Of a DNA stretch of 64,000 bases, positions 9,865-18,529 are shown piece after piece. Under the pieces are notes generated by a model. That model was given only the letters and a program-made list of their open reading frames with translations, was not told the origin of the DNA and ran no database searches. Position 1 is the stretch's first letter. Every line of letters starts with the position of its first letter. Source of the DNA: Aromatoleum diolicum (GTDB lineage Bacteria > Pseudomonadota > Gammaproteobacteria > Burkholderiales > Rhodocyclaceae); the NCBI RefSeq assembly GCF_012910955.1, contig NZ_WTVQ01000013.1, positions 51,233 through 115,232 of the forward strand, written 5' to 3'. A program made the translations under genes and the position numbers.

Positions 9865-11184
9865 TCAGGCCAGAGCTTTGACAAGCGCGGCGGTAGCGCC
9901 GTCGACCAGGTGACGGACTTGTAAGTCGTCGAGCACATAGGGGGGCATGAAATAGACGGTGTTGCCGATCGGGCGCAGCAATACGCCATGCTCGAGACCG
10001 GCTGCGAAGAAGCGACGGGCGAAGTCCGGGCGCTCGGTGGCGACGTCGAACGCGAGGATCATGCCGCGTTGGCGCAGGTGGCGCACCATTGGATGATCGC
10101 CAAACTTTTCGCGCACTGCGTCGCCGATACGCTGTGCGAGCCCGCGATTAGCTGCGAGTACGTTGTCCTGTTCGAAGATGTCGAGCGTCGCGAGTGCCGC
10201 GCGGCAGGCGAGCGGGTTGCCCGTGTAGGAGTGCGAATGCAGGAAGCCGCGGCTCGTGGCGTCGTCATAGAACGCGGCGTAGATCGTGTCGGTCGTCAGT
10301 ACCAGCGACAGTGGCAGGTAGCCGCCCGAGATGCCCTTCGACAGGCAGATGAAATCGGGCCAGATGCCGGCCTGTTCGCAGGCGAAGAAGGTCCCCGTGC
10401 GTCCGCAACCGACCGCAATCTCGTCGGCGATGAGATGCACTTCGTAACAGTCGCATAAGCTGCGCGCGAGACGCAGGTATTCCGGGTCATACATCACCAT
10501 GCCGGATGCGCCCTGCACCAGAGGTTCGACGATCAGTGCTGCGGTGTCGCGGTGATGGTCCGCGAGATATGCTTCCAACACGGCAGCGGCGCGGCGGGCG
10601 ACGTCGGCGGGTGACTCGCCGTCCTGTGCCAGGCGTGAATCGGGTGTCGGCACGAGGCTGCCGGCACGCACGAGCGGCGCGTAGGCATCGCGGAAGATCG
10701 CGACGTCGGTGACGGCCAGCGCACCGACGGTCTCGCCGTGGTAACTGCCGGAAAGACTGACGAAGCGGGATTTTTCCGGACGGCCGAGATTGCGCCAGTA
10801 ATGGACGCTCATCTTCAGTGCGATTTCGGTGGCGGACGCACCATCCGAAGCATAGAAGGCATGGCCGAGACGCTGGCCGGTAAGGGTGGCAAGGCGCTCC
10901 GATAGTTCCACCACAGGTTCGTGCGTGAAACCGGCGAGCATCACGTGTTCGAGCCGCTCGAGCTGATCGCGCAAAGCGGCGTTGATGCGCGGATTGCAGT
11001 GCCCGAAGAGATTCACCCACCACGAACTGATGCCGTCGAGAAGGCGTCGGCCGTCCGCATCGATCAGCCACGGTCCTTCGCCGCGCACGATTGGAATCAG
11101 CGGCAGCGTTTCGTGCTGCTTCATCTGCGTGCAGGGATGCCAGACGGCCTTTAGGGATCGGTCGAGCAGGGTGTTTGAGGACAT
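9865..11184 (-). CDS. bioA: Adenosylmethionine-8-amino-7-oxononanoate aminotransferase
   Basis: A 439-residue class III aminotransferase that converts KAPA to DAPA with SAM as the amino donor. The N-terminus [11 protein letters not shown] is diagnostic for Bio[13 protein letters not shown] forms the substrate site, [11 protein letters not shown] has the PLP Asp, and [13 protein letters not shown] the Schiff-base Lys. It is the first gene of the biotin operon and is divergent from yaaA across a 145-base region containing a repeated heptamer. Confidence 0.96.
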   Translation of the reverse strand: MSSNTLLDRSLKAVWHPCTQMKQHETLPLIPIVRGEGPWLIDADGRRLLDGISSWWVNLFGHCNPRINAALRDQLERLEHVMLAGFTHEPVVELSERLATLTGQRLGHAFYASDGASATEIALKMSVHYWRNLGRPEKSRFVSLSGSYHGETVGALAVTDVAIFRDAYAPLVRAGSLVPTPDSRLAQDGESPADVARRAAAVLEAYLADHHRDTAALIVEPLVQGASGMVMYDPEYLRLARSLCDCYEVHLIADEIAVGCGRTGTFFACEQAGIWPDFICLSKGISGGYLPLSLVLTTDTIYAAFYDDATSRGFLHSHSYTGNPLACRAALATLDIFEQDNVLAANRGLAQRIGDAVREKFGDHPMVRHLRQRGMILAFDVATERPDFARRFFAAGLEHGVLLRPIGNTVYFMPPYVLDDLQVRHLVDGATAALVKALA

Positions 11185-11214
11185 CAGGGGTTCCGGCGGC
11201 GTGCGACCGGCAAA

Positions 11215-11269
11215 TGTCGCGCAAGTGAGCGGGCCGTGTCAAACGCGACACTGTCCTGACTTTGTCGCG
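11215..11269. promoter_or_regulatory. Three TGTCGCG heptamers between divergent bioA and yaaA
   Basis: TGTCGCG occurs at 11215-11221 and 11263-11269, with its reverse complement CGCGACA at 11244-11250. The last two form a perfect 7-bp inverted repeat with a 12-base spacer, the first two one with a 22-base spacer. The position in the only intergenic space of the bio operon suggests an operator, but it does not look like the E. coli BirA site, and no regulator can be named. Confidence 0.45.
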
Positions 11270-11329
11270 GACCCGGAGGAGGGTGATTTGTTACCATGTG
11301 CCGTCCCCCAACGCAAAGAACGAATCCGT

Positions 11330-12115
11330 ATGATTTTCGTCATTTCCCCGGCCAAGGCACTCGATTTCGATACCCCTCCCGTAGTCGATGCATTCACGCA
11401 GCCCGATTACCTGCAGGAAGCAGGCGAACTGATCGGCATCATGCGACAGAAGTCGCCAGCGGAGGTCGCCGCCTTGATGCATCTATCGGATCAGCTCGCG
11501 ACGCTGAACGCGGCCCGTTACGAGACCTGGGCGCCACCGTTTTCGCTGGCGAATGCGAAGCAGGCGGTGCTGGCGTTCAACGGCGACGTGTATGAGGGGC
11601 TGGATGCCGCGAGCCTGTCGCCGGTGGAACTGAAGTGGGCGCAGGGGCATTTGCGCATTCTGTCCGGGCTTTACGGGGTCTTGCGACCGCTCGATCTGAT
11701 GCAGCCCTACCGCCTGGAGATGGGCACGCGACTGCCCAATCCACAGGGAAAGAATCTCTACGCCTTCTGGGGCGACAAGCTGACCGTGGCGCTGAATCAG
11801 TTACTTGTGGCGGAGCGCGGGGCGGGCAAGGAGGGAATCCTGGTGAATCTGGCGTCGGACGAGTACTTCAAGTCGGTCAAGGCGACGAAGCTCGCTGGCC
11901 CGGTGGTAACGCCGGTGTTCGAGGACTGGAAGGGCGGACGTTACAAGATCATCAGCTTCTACGCAAAGCGCGCGCGCGGCCTGATGAGCCGCTATGCGAT
12001 CCACAACCGGGTGGAGGATGTGGAAAGCCTGAAAGGCTTCAACCTCGAGGGTTACGCCTTTGCGCCGGAAGCGTCGGACGGGACGACGCTGGCGTTCAGG
12101 CGGCGTATCGACTGA
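11330..12115 (+). CDS. yaaA: Peroxide stress protein YaaA (DUF328)
   Basis: A 261-residue member of the YaaA/DUF328 family. In E. coli this protein lowers free iron and limits DNA damage under peroxide stress. The N-terminus [16 protein letters not shown], the internal [11 protein letters not shown] and [12 protein letters not shown] are family hallmarks, and length is normal. The ATG at 11330 was chosen because the open frame upstream runs back through the bioA antisense strand. The molecular activity of the family is still poorly defined. Confidence 0.92.
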   Translation: MIFVISPAKALDFDTPPVVDAFTQPDYLQEAGELIGIMRQKSPAEVAALMHLSDQLATLNAARYETWAPPFSLANAKQAVLAFNGDVYEGLDAASLSPVELKWAQGHLRILSGLYGVLRPLDLMQPYRLEMGTRLPNPQGKNLYAFWGDKLTVALNQLLVAERGAGKEGILVNLASDEYFKSVKATKLAGPVVTPVFEDWKGGRYKIISFYAKRARGLMSRYAIHNRVEDVESLKGFNLEGYAFAPEASDGTTLAFRRRID

Positions 12116-12143
12116 AACCCCTATGATCATCCCGGGAGGGAGC

Positions 12144-13271
12144 ATGAAGATCAGCCACAATTTCGACGCCGGTGCGATCGAGGTCGTCAGCATCGCCGAC
12201 CCGCAGGACGTTCGCCTGCGCCTGCGTGCGGACAATGCGGCGGAATTCCGCCAGTGGTTTTATTTCCGTCTGCAGGAAGCGGCAGGCGTGCGCGTGCGCA
12301 TGGTGTTCGAGAATGCCGCGGAGGCGGCGTACCCGGATGGCTGGCCGGGGTACCGATGCGTGGCTTCGTACGACCGACGCAACTGGTTTCGCGTGCCGGC
12401 AACGCGCTTCGAGGACGGCCGGTTGATCGTCGAGCACACGCCCGAGCGCAACAGTGTTTATTACGCCTATTTCGAACCGTATTCGTACGAGCGTCATCTG
12501 GATTTGCTCGGCTGGGCCGAGATGTCGCCATTTGCACAGGTGGATTGTTTGGGCTCGACGGTGGAAGGGCGCGACCTGGACCGAATCACAGTGGGGCGCA
12601 TGGCGCCGGAGCGCAAGCCGGTGTGGATCATTGCGCGCCAGCATCCGGGCGAAACGATGGCGGAGTGGTTCATCGAAGGCCTGCTGGAGCGTCTGCTCGA
12701 CGCGTCCGATCCGGTGGCGCGCCGGATTCGCGAGCACGCAGTGCTCTACATCGTGCCGAACATGAATCCGGACGGCGCGGTGCATGGCAACCTGCGCACG
12801 AATGCAGCCGGGCGCAACCTTAATCGCGAATGGCGGGCACAGGATGCGCAGGCCAGTCCGGAAGTGTTTCATGTGCAGCGGGCAATGGAAAATACGGGCT
12901 GTGCGCTGTTTCTCGATATTCATGGTGACGAGGCGCTGCCCTATGTGTTCTTTTCCACAGCCGAGGAAGTGCCGGGCTTTACCGAAGAGATGGCCACGCA
13001 GCAGGCCCGGCTGGTGGCGGCACTATGTGCGGCAAGCCCGGATTTCCAGACCGAGCAGGGCTACAAGCCGGGGCGCTTCGGCGAGGAGCTGCTGACGCTG
13101 GCGAGCAAGTGGGTGGCGCACCGCTTCGGTTGCGTGTCGCTGACGCTGGAGATGCCGTTCAAGGACAATGCGAATCTGCCCGATGGGCTGAGCGGCTGGA
13201 ACGGTGCGCGCAGCAAGCGTCTTGGTGGGGCGATGCTGAATGCGGTACTGGCGCACCTCGAGGGCGCTTGA
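12144..13271 (+). CDS. M14-family zinc carboxypeptidase, cytosolic (CCP/AGBL-like)
   Basis: A 375-residue metallocarboxypeptidase. HPGE at 167-170 gives the first His and Glu zinc ligands, DIHGDE has the third ligand His260, and LEMPF near residue 338 holds the catalytic Glu. An N-terminal beta-sandwich (about 1-115) precedes the catalytic domain, the arrangement of cytosolic carboxypeptidases. There is no signal peptide, so it acts in the cytoplasm. GGGAGGG ends three bases before the ATG at 12144. The substrate in bacteria is unknown; peptides or cell-wall-derived peptides are possible. Confidence 0.85.
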   Translation: MKISHNFDAGAIEVVSIADPQDVRLRLRADNAAEFRQWFYFRLQEAAGVRVRMVFENAAEAAYPDGWPGYRCVASYDRRNWFRVPATRFEDGRLIVEHTPERNSVYYAYFEPYSYERHLDLLGWAEMSPFAQVDCLGSTVEGRDLDRITVGRMAPERKPVWIIARQHPGETMAEWFIEGLLERLLDASDPVARRIREHAVLYIVPNMNPDGAVHGNLRTNAAGRNLNREWRAQDAQASPEVFHVQRAMENTGCALFLDIHGDEALPYVFFSTAEEVPGFTEEMATQQARLVAALCAASPDFQTEQGYKPGRFGEELLTLASKWVAHRFGCVSLTLEMPFKDNANLPDGLSGWNGARSKRLGGAMLNAVLAHLEGA

Positions 13272-13282
13272 GGACCGGATAG

Positions 13283-13301
13283 GGCGGCACGATCAGCCGC
13301 C
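13283..13301. terminator. Short hairpin after the M14 peptidase gene
   Basis: GGCGGC (13283-13288) and GCCGCC (13296-13301) form a 6-bp stem with a 7-base loop in the 87-base gap between converging genes. It has no T-run. The assignment rests on position only. Confidence 0.3.
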
Positions 13302-13358
13302 GAACCGGGAGCGTGCGGCGGAAGGCGCTGAGATTTTCCGCCATACGGACAGTGCCGC

Positions 13359-14189
13359 CTACGCGAAGATGTTAAGGAGTCCGTCCAACCCGACGTGGTC
13401 GAGGCGGCAATCGGCAACCTGGCGTAGTACCGGCTTGGCGCGATAGGCGACGCCGAAGCCGGCTTCGGTGAGCATCGGGATGTCATTCGCACCGTCGCCG
13501 GCGGCGATGACCTGGTCGGCGCGCAGGCGGAGGCGGTCGCGAGTATTGCGCAGGTGGGCCGCCTTGGCTGCGCCGTCGACCACCGGGCCGGCAACGCGGC
13601 CGGTGAGGAGGCCATCACGCACTTCGAGTTCGTTGGCGTGAGCCTCGTCGAAGCCGAGGCGCGTCTTGAGCCGTTCGGTGAAGTAGGTAAAGCCACCCGA
13701 CACCAGTACGGTGTGGATGCCGGCGGCCTTGAGGCCGTGCATCAGCCGTTCCGCACCAGGATTGAGCTGCAGGCGCTGCTCGTAGACTTCGGTGAGCGCA
13801 GACTCCGGCAGCCCGGCCAGCAGGCTGACGCGGCGAGTAAGGGACTCGCGGAAGTCGATCTCACCGCGCATTGCCGCTTCGGTGATGGCTGCGACCTCAG
13901 TCTTGAGGCCCTGCATGTCGGCGATCTCGTCGATGCACTCGATGTTGATCAGCGTCGAGTCCATGTCCGTGACGAACAGACCGAAATCGGCCAGCCTGCG
14001 GCCAGCCTGCACCCATGCCCAGTCGAGCCGGGCTTCGGTACAGACCGCTTCGATCTGGTCATTCTCGCGCGCTGCCACGAGGCGGAAAGCCTGCGGTGTG
14101 ATCTGTTCGATAGCACTGGCGCCTGACAGTTTGGCGACGGTTTTCAGGGCGACCGAATCGACATCCTCGCCCTGCACGACAAGATTCAT
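13359..14189 (-). CDS. serB: Phosphoserine phosphatase
   Basis: A 276-residue HAD phosphatase, the last step of L-serine synthesis. DMDSTLI (nucleophile Asp75, acid/base Asp77), LVSGGF and GDGANDIPM are HAD motifs I, II and IV. The N-terminal 70 residues form a short ACT-like regulatory region as in other SerB proteins. It is the second gene of an aroG-serB pair; its ATG overlaps the aroG stop by four bases. Confidence 0.95.
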   Translation of the reverse strand: MNLVVQGEDVDSVALKTVAKLSGASAIEQITPQAFRLVAARENDQIEAVCTEARLDWAWVQAGRRLADFGLFVTDMDSTLINIECIDEIADMQGLKTEVAAITEAAMRGEIDFRESLTRRVSLLAGLPESALTEVYEQRLQLNPGAERLMHGLKAAGIHTVLVSGGFTYFTERLKTRLGFDEAHANELEVRDGLLTGRVAGPVVDGAAKAAHLRNTRDRLRLRADQVIAAGDGANDIPMLTEAGFGVAYRAKPVLRQVADCRLDHVGLDGLLNIFA

Positions 14190-15265
14190 TCCGCGCGGCT
14201 CCGGCCTTGCAATGCTTCGCGCAGCACATTGTGCGCCTTGCGGATCATGTCGGCGGTGGTGTCCCAGCCGACGCAGGCATCGGTGACCGAACAGCCGTAC
14301 TTCAACTGCGACAGGTCGGACGGAATCGACTGGTTGCCGGCTTCGATGAAGCTTTCGATCATTAGGCCGACAACCGAACGGTTGCCTTCACGGATCTGGT
14401 GAATCACATCCTTCATCACCAGCGGCTGAAGTTCAGGCTTCTTCCAGGAGTTTGCGTGCGAACAATCGACCACGATGTTTTGCGGTAGCTTGGCCTTGGC
14501 CAGTGCCTGCTCGGCGAGCGAGATCGACACCGTGTCGTAGTTCGGGCGGCCGGCGCCGCCGCGCAGGACAACGTGACCATAGCGATTGCCGCGCGTGCGC
14601 AGGATCGCCGATTGTCCCTTGCCATTGATGCCAAGGAAACTGTGTGGATGCGAGGCCGAAACGATCGCGTTGATCGCGACGTCGAGGTCGCCGTCGGTCG
14701 CATTCTTGAAGCCGACCGGAGTGGACAGGCCCGAGGACATCTCGCGGTGCGTTTGGGATTCCGATGTGCGTGCGCCGATCGCGGTCCACGAGATCAGGTC
14801 GCCGTAATACTGCGGCGCGATCGGGTCGAGCGCCTCGGTTGCGGCAGGCAGTCCGGTCTCGTTGATGTCCATGAGGAAGCGACGTGCCTTCTCCATGCCC
14901 TCGTCGATGCGGAAGGAGTCATCCATGTACGGATCGTTGATGTAACCCTTCCAGCCGGTCGAGGTGCGTGGCTTCTCGAAATATACGCGCATCACCAGCA
15001 ACATCGTCTCCGAAACCTCGTCGGCCAGGGCTTTCAGGCGACGGGCGTAATCGACGCCGGCAACGGGGTCGTGGATCGAGCAAGGCCCGACCACCACGAA
15101 AATGCGATTGTCCTTGCGGTCGAGGATGTCGGCGAGAGCCCGGCGACCGGCGAGTACCGTATCGGCGGCGCGTTCGGTCAGCGGGACGCGCGCCTTGATC
15201 TCCTCCGGGGAGGGCATGTGATCAAGGGCTGCGATGTTGAGGTTTTCGGTTTTAGCGACTGGCAT
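14186..15265 (-). CDS. aroG: 3-deoxy-7-phosphoheptulonate (DAHP) synthase, class I
   Basis: A 359-residue type I DAHP synthase that joins phosphoenolpyruvate and erythrose-4-phosphate, opening the shikimate pathway. VVVGPCSIHD holds the metal-binding Cys, PRTSTGWKGYINDP the substrate-binding loop, and DCSHANSWKKP the later His. The ATG at 15265 is preceded by GGAG and gives the family length; the frame is open further upstream without homology. Which aromatic amino acid inhibits it cannot be read here. It is coupled to serB. Confidence 0.95.
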   Translation of the reverse strand: MPVAKTENLNIAALDHMPSPEEIKARVPLTERAADTVLAGRRALADILDRKDNRIFVVVGPCSIHDPVAGVDYARRLKALADEVSETMLLVMRVYFEKPRTSTGWKGYINDPYMDDSFRIDEGMEKARRFLMDINETGLPAATEALDPIAPQYYGDLISWTAIGARTSESQTHREMSSGLSTPVGFKNATDGDLDVAINAIVSASHPHSFLGINGKGQSAILRTRGNRYGHVVLRGGAGRPNYDTVSISLAEQALAKAKLPQNIVVDCSHANSWKKPELQPLVMKDVIHQIREGNRSVVGLMIESFIEAGNQSIPSDLSQLKYGCSVTDACVGWDTTADMIRKAHNVLREALQGRSRAE

Positions 15266-15347
15266 GGCACGCTCCGCAGTGCAGCAAAGGTCAGCATTGT
15301 AACCCGAAGCACGGGGGCCTCGGGACAGGTGCGTGAGGGCGCGGGCA

Positions 15348-16508
15348 TTACGCCAGCGTGGCCGGGGCGTGCGCCGCGAGTGCCTGTTTACGTGCCGTTG
15401 CGGCGCCAAGCAGGGCGAAGCCGAGGAGCTTTTCGTCGGGGGCGAGGAACTGCACTTCAAGGCCGGCTGCGGCATCCTGTCCGCCAAGGATTTGCCAGCT
15501 GCCTTGGGCGTCGGGGGCAGGTGGGCAGACTACGGTGGGGCAGGCGGGTGTCTTTACCACCACCGGCATTGCCGGGTAGTTGAGACGTGTCGGCGTGCCC
15601 GCGAGGGTTGCGGCGAGGGCGCGGGCCTGTTGCATGATCGGCATCACGAAAGGCAGGACGAGCCCTTCGACTTCGGCGCAGTCACCGATCGCATGGATAT
15701 TCGGCTGCGAGCTGGCGAGGCGGCGGTCCACACGGATGCCGCGATTGACGGCCAGGCCGGCGGCGCTAGCAAGGGCGATGCGCGGGCGCAGGCCGACGGC
15801 GGACAGCACCAGATCGGTGTCGAGAACACTGCCATCACTTAGGCTTACGTGATAGTTGCCGCCATTGCGCGCCACCGACGTTACTGAAACCCCCATGCGA
15901 AAGCTGACACCTGCCGCTTCGAGCTGTTGGCGGAACCAGGTCGCGGCCGCCTCCGGCAGCAGGCGGCCCAGCGGCCAGGCCGCGATGTCGATGACGACAG
16001 GCTCAATGCCGCGGGCGAGCAGGTCGTTCGCAAACTCGCAGCCGATGAGGCCGCCGCCAAGGACGACAATGCGCTTCGCGTCGTGGAGGTGCGATGCAAA
16101 GCGGGCGAAGTCGTCGAGGTCGTTGACGGACAGAATGTCCGCGGCGCCGTCGCCCTCGATCGGCAGATGGATCGGGTCAGCGCCGAGGGCAAGGACGAGA
16201 TCGCGAAAGGCGATCTGCTCGCCGTCGACGAGTTCGATGACCCGCCGCTGCGGATCGATCATGGCAATGTCGACGCGTGCGCGAATCGTCGCGTTGAGCT
16301 CGGTCGCCATTTTTTCCGCGGACTTCATCACCAGGCTTTCCGCTGTCCTGTTACCCGACAGTGCGTTCGACAGCATGGGCTTGGAGTAGAAGCCGGCAGC
16401 GTCGCGACTGAGGATGAGAAGCGGCGTGTCGCGGTCGAGCTTGCGGAATTCGCGGGCGAGGGTGTAACCGGCGAGGCCGCTACCTGCGATGACAATGGGT
16501 TGGGGCAT
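15348..16508 (-). CDS. Rubredoxin reductase (FAD/NAD(P)H-dependent oxidoreductase)
   Basis: A 386-residue two-dinucleotide-fold flavoprotein of the rubredoxin-NAD+ reductase type. The FAD site is IAGSGLAGYTLA near residues 7-18, the NAD site VVLGGGLIGCEFAND near 147, and HAIGDCAEV the FAD ribityl site. YSKPMLSNALS is typical of rubredoxin reductases. It lies downstream of a free rubredoxin and a rubrerythrin on the same strand, so the likely flow is NAD(P)H to this enzyme, to rubredoxin, to rubrerythrin. That pathway is inferred from gene order. Confidence 0.88.
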   Translation of the reverse strand: MPQPIVIAGSGLAGYTLAREFRKLDRDTPLLILSRDAAGFYSKPMLSNALSGNRTAESLVMKSAEKMATELNATIRARVDIAMIDPQRRVIELVDGEQIAFRDLVLALGADPIHLPIEGDGAADILSVNDLDDFARFASHLHDAKRIVVLGGGLIGCEFANDLLARGIEPVVIDIAAWPLGRLLPEAAATWFRQQLEAAGVSFRMGVSVTSVARNGGNYHVSLSDGSVLDTDLVLSAVGLRPRIALASAAGLAVNRGIRVDRRLASSQPNIHAIGDCAEVEGLVLPFVMPIMQQARALAATLAGTPTRLNYPAMPVVVKTPACPTVVCPPAPDAQGSWQILGGQDAAAGLEVQFLAPDEKLLGFALLGAATARKQALAAHAPATLA

Positions 16509-16608
16509 GGAGCGATCTCTCTGTGTTGTTGGTCTTGTGCCGCGGCGGCCATGAGCCAGGCCCGGCTGAAGGCAAGCCTCTGGGGTGTGGGGTGAGCGGA
16601 CTGCGCGC

Positions 16609-16634
16609 GGAGACCGCCAATGCGGCCTCCGTTT
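16609..16634. other. Imperfect hairpin between rubredoxin and its reductase
   Basis: GGAG-A-CCGC (16609-16617) pairs with GCGG-C-CTCC (16622-16630) around a CAAT loop, with one mismatch. Four T residues follow on the plus strand, where no gene would use it as a terminator. On the coding strand it could slow or stabilise the transcript between the two genes. The rest of the 134-base gap (16509-16642) shows nothing. Confidence 0.3.
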
Positions 16635-16642
16635 TGCTCAGG

Positions 16643-16807
16643 TCAGATCACGGCCATCTCGAAATCCGCCTTGGCGACACCGCAGTCGGGACAGGCCCAG
16701 TCCGCGGGGATGTCTTCCCAGCGCGTACCCGCCGCGATGCCGTCTTCCGGCATGCCGGCTGCTTCGTCATAGATGAAACCGCATACAACGCATTGCCATT
16801 TTTTCAT
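16643..16807 (-). CDS. Rubredoxin
   Basis: A 54-residue one-iron electron carrier. Translation gives the two CxxC iron-binding knuckles, Cys6/Cys9 (CVVC) and Cys39/Cys42 (CPDC), with the aromatic core residues Trp4, Tyr13 and Trp37. The start ATG at 16807 gives MKKWQC. It sits between a rubrerythrin lacking the usual rubredoxin domain and a rubredoxin reductase, which suggests it replaces that missing domain in trans. Confidence 0.95.
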   Translation of the reverse strand: MKKWQCVVCGFIYDEAAGMPEDGIAAGTRWEDIPADWACPDCGVAKADFEMAVI

Positions 16808-16858
16808 GATGTTTTCTTCCGTTCAGTCAGGTTTGTCAGGGTTGGAGCAGGGGAAATC

Positions 16859-17344
16859 TCAGGCGGAAATACGGTCCAGCACCTGCTGGTAGTGGTTGGC
16901 ATGCCGCTCTTCAACCTTGGCCAGCGCGGCGAAACGCTTGGCGGCCTTTTCCAGCACGGACTTGAACTGCTCGGCGTGCTCCTTTGACTCTTCGATCTGC
17001 TCATCGATCTCCCTGACCGCCGCATCGTTGCCTTCCTCGACGGCGGCGTGGCGGAAGCTCGGGTACATCTCGGTGTACTCATAGGTTTCGCCTTCGATCG
17101 CGAACTGCAGGGCGCGCGCCGGGCTCATCTTCGCCTTGGGGTAGAGCAGGTCGAGGTGGCCGAAGGCGTGCATGACTTCCTGATCGGCAGTGGCTTCGAA
17201 GGCCTTGGCGGTTTCCTCATCGCCCATTTCGCGGCAGAGCTTGGCAAAGTAACGATACTTGATGTGGGCCATCGATTCGCCGGCAAAGGCGGATTCGAGG
17301 TTCTGGATGGTGGGCGATTCGGGACTGTGGAAGGGGGTTGCCAT
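16859..17344 (-). CDS. Rubrerythrin family diiron peroxidase, no rubredoxin domain
   Basis: A 161-residue four-helix ferritin-like protein. Expected diiron ligands are visible: Glu23 (FAGES), E56-x-x-H59 (DQEVMH), the EGETYEYTE region and the C-terminal EERHANHY. Typical rubrerythrins reduce H2O2 to water and end in a rubredoxin domain of about 40 residues; here the protein stops after the four-helix bundle. The rubredoxin is encoded 51 bases downstream as a separate gene. Start ATG 17344 is preceded by GGAGAG. Confidence 0.9.
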   Translation of the reverse strand: MATPFHSPESPTIQNLESAFAGESMAHIKYRYFAKLCREMGDEETAKAFEATADQEVMHAFGHLDLLYPKAKMSPARALQFAIEGETYEYTEMYPSFRHAAVEEGNDAAVREIDEQIEESKEHAEQFKSVLEKAAKRFAALAKVEERHANHYQQVLDRISA

Positions 17345-17536
17345 TGCGTCTCTCCTTGCGTCGTTGATGTTGCGATGGAGTGAATGGTACGCAAGGCGGA
17401 TGTATTGTAAAAATTGAACGTAGGCATTAAGTCAATAGCTATGTCCTATTTCGATCGAGCGTCGACCTGACCGGTTATCCCTCATCGCCCTATGGGACGT
17501 AGCGTAACGTTTTGTATGTGCGCAAATATTTTTGCA
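17345..17536. other. Intergenic, promoter region of the rubrerythrin operon
   Basis: This stretch lies between divergent rubrerythrin and cytochrome c genes and is much more AT-rich (about 17390-17460) than its surroundings. On the minus strand TTGACT (around 17429-17434) and TACAAT (near 17403-17408) resemble -35 and -10 elements, but they are 20 bases apart. No FNR-type palindrome faces the rubrerythrin gene. Promoter location is likely, exact elements uncertain. Confidence 0.35.
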
Positions 17537-17585
17537 TTGAGCTGGGTCAAAGATCGCAGCGACACCTGCCGATAGGATCTGCCCC
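17537..17585 (+). promoter_or_regulatory. FNR/Dnr-type promoter of the cytochrome c gene
   Basis: TTGAG-CTGG-GTCAA (17537-17550) matches the FNR/Dnr palindrome TTGAT-N4-ATCAA at eight of ten positions. Counting 41.5 bases from its centre predicts a start site at 17585, and TAGGAT falls exactly at -12 to -7 (17573-17578). The leader would be 48 bases. The same geometry occurs at nosR and nosZ. Confidence 0.65.
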
Positions 17586-17632
17586 TCGAATCCGGGAAGC
17601 CACACTCTCCCGGGCATAACAGGAGACCCCCA

Positions 17633-18073
17633 ATGATGAAGACATCCGTGATGATCGCGGCCTCGCTGGCTGTTCTGTTGTCGGCCTGCGGCCAGAAAGA
17701 AAGCACGGCTCCGACTGCGCCGGCAACCACTCCGGCACCGGCCGCACCCGCTCCGGCACCAGTGGCGCCCGCGGCGCAAACACCCGCGGCGACGCCGCCG
17801 GCACCGGTCGCCGCAGCCAATGCGGCGGGAAACAGCATCTACAACAAGGTTTGCGCGCTGTGCCACGCCGCGGGTGTTGGCGGGGCGCCGAAGCCGGGCG
17901 ATAAGGCAGATTGGGCGCCGCGCATCGCGCAAGGCAAGGACTTGCTGTACAAGCACGCCCTCGAAGGTTTTACCGGACAGAAGGGCATGATGCCGCCACG
18001 CGGGGGGAGTCCTGCGTTGAAGGACGAGGAAGTGAAGGCGGCGGTCGACTTCATGGTTTCGAAGTCGGAATAG
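17633..18073 (+). CDS. Lipoprotein c-type cytochrome (c5-like)
   Basis: A 146-residue monohaem cytochrome c. The signal peptide ends in a lipobox (LSAC, Cys19), followed by a linker of about 45 residues almost entirely Ala, Pro and Thr. The haem site CALCH is at 74-78 and the axial Met lies in GMMPPRGG near 119-120, the layout of cytochrome c5. It should be anchored to a membrane with its haem domain in the periplasm. It stands next to the nos cluster and shares its promoter type, so it may feed electrons to NosZ; this is inference. ATG at 17636 is an alternative start. Confidence 0.9.
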   Translation: MMKTSVMIAASLAVLLSACGQKESTAPTAPATTPAPAAPAPAPVAPAAQTPAATPPAPVAAANAAGNSIYNKVCALCHAAGVGGAPKPGDKADWAPRIAQGKDLLYKHALEGFTGQKGMMPPRGGSPALKDEEVKAAVDFMVSKSE

Positions 18074-18122
18074 GGAGATTGTGCCGGCGGGTTGGCGCCA
18101 ATGCGCCGACCCATGTGGATCG

Positions 18123-18153
18123 AAAGGGAGATATTGCGTCTCCCTTTTTGTTT
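18123..18153 (+). terminator. Rho-independent terminator after cytochrome c
   Basis: AAAGGGAGA (18123-18131) and TCTCCCTTT (18139-18147) form a perfect 9-bp stem with a 7-base loop, running into TTTTTGTTT. On the minus strand the stem is followed by only three Ts, so it may also stop the converging nos operon, less efficiently. Confidence 0.85.
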
Positions 18154-18169
18154 CTGACGGCCCGTTCGC

Positions 18170-18529
18170 CTACCCGGGCAAACCCAGCATCGGATCGGCG
18201 AGAAGCGCGTTGATGAGGCGGGCAACGTTGTTCGCAGGCGTATCTTCGGGACGGGTGAGGGGATCGACCCGCGCCTGCCCGCTGACGTCATGCAGGTGAT
18301 TCGGAAAGGTCGCCAATTGGCGGTGCAGGGGGGCGGTATCGATGCCCAGCTCGACACCCCCGCAAACCCAGCGAAGCGAATAGGCGTCGGTCGCAGCGTA
18401 GCGCACGGTCAGCGCGACACCGTTGTCGAGGCTCACGATCAGGGCGTCCTGCTTGTGCTCGATCGGCGATTGCAGACGGTCGGCGAATGCCCCCTCGATG
18501 GCATTGGCTAGTTCGATATGCAGGCTCAT
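18170..18529 (-). CDS. Uncharacterised protein at the end of the nos operon
   Basis: A 119-residue soluble protein without signal peptide, membrane segment or motif that I recognise. It reads as a mixed alpha/beta protein with a central stretch DALIVSLDNGVALTVRYAA. The ATG at 18529 overlaps the preceding gene's stop as ATGA, which fixes the start and shows translational coupling. As the last gene after nosL and another unknown gene it is probably co-expressed with N2O reductase maturation genes. Function unknown. Confidence 0.75.
   Translation of the reverse strand: MSLHIELANAIEGAFADRLQSPIEHKQDALIVSLDNGVALTVRYAATDAYSLRWVCGGVELGIDTAPLHRQLATFPNHLHDVSGQARVDPLTRPEDTPANNVARLINALLADPMLGLPG

Noticed and set aside
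11185..11329. BirA operator upstream of bioA
   Set aside because: No TTGTAAACC-type palindrome is present; only the TGTCGCG heptamers stand out.
14573..15583. 336-codon open frame antisense to aroG
   Set aside because: No domain and no start signal; it crosses two real genes on the other strand.
17345..17536. FNR-type box for the rubrerythrin operon
   Set aside because: No TTGAN-N4-NTCAA arrangement was found on the minus strand; TTGAACG and GTCAATA lie nearby but with wrong spacing.
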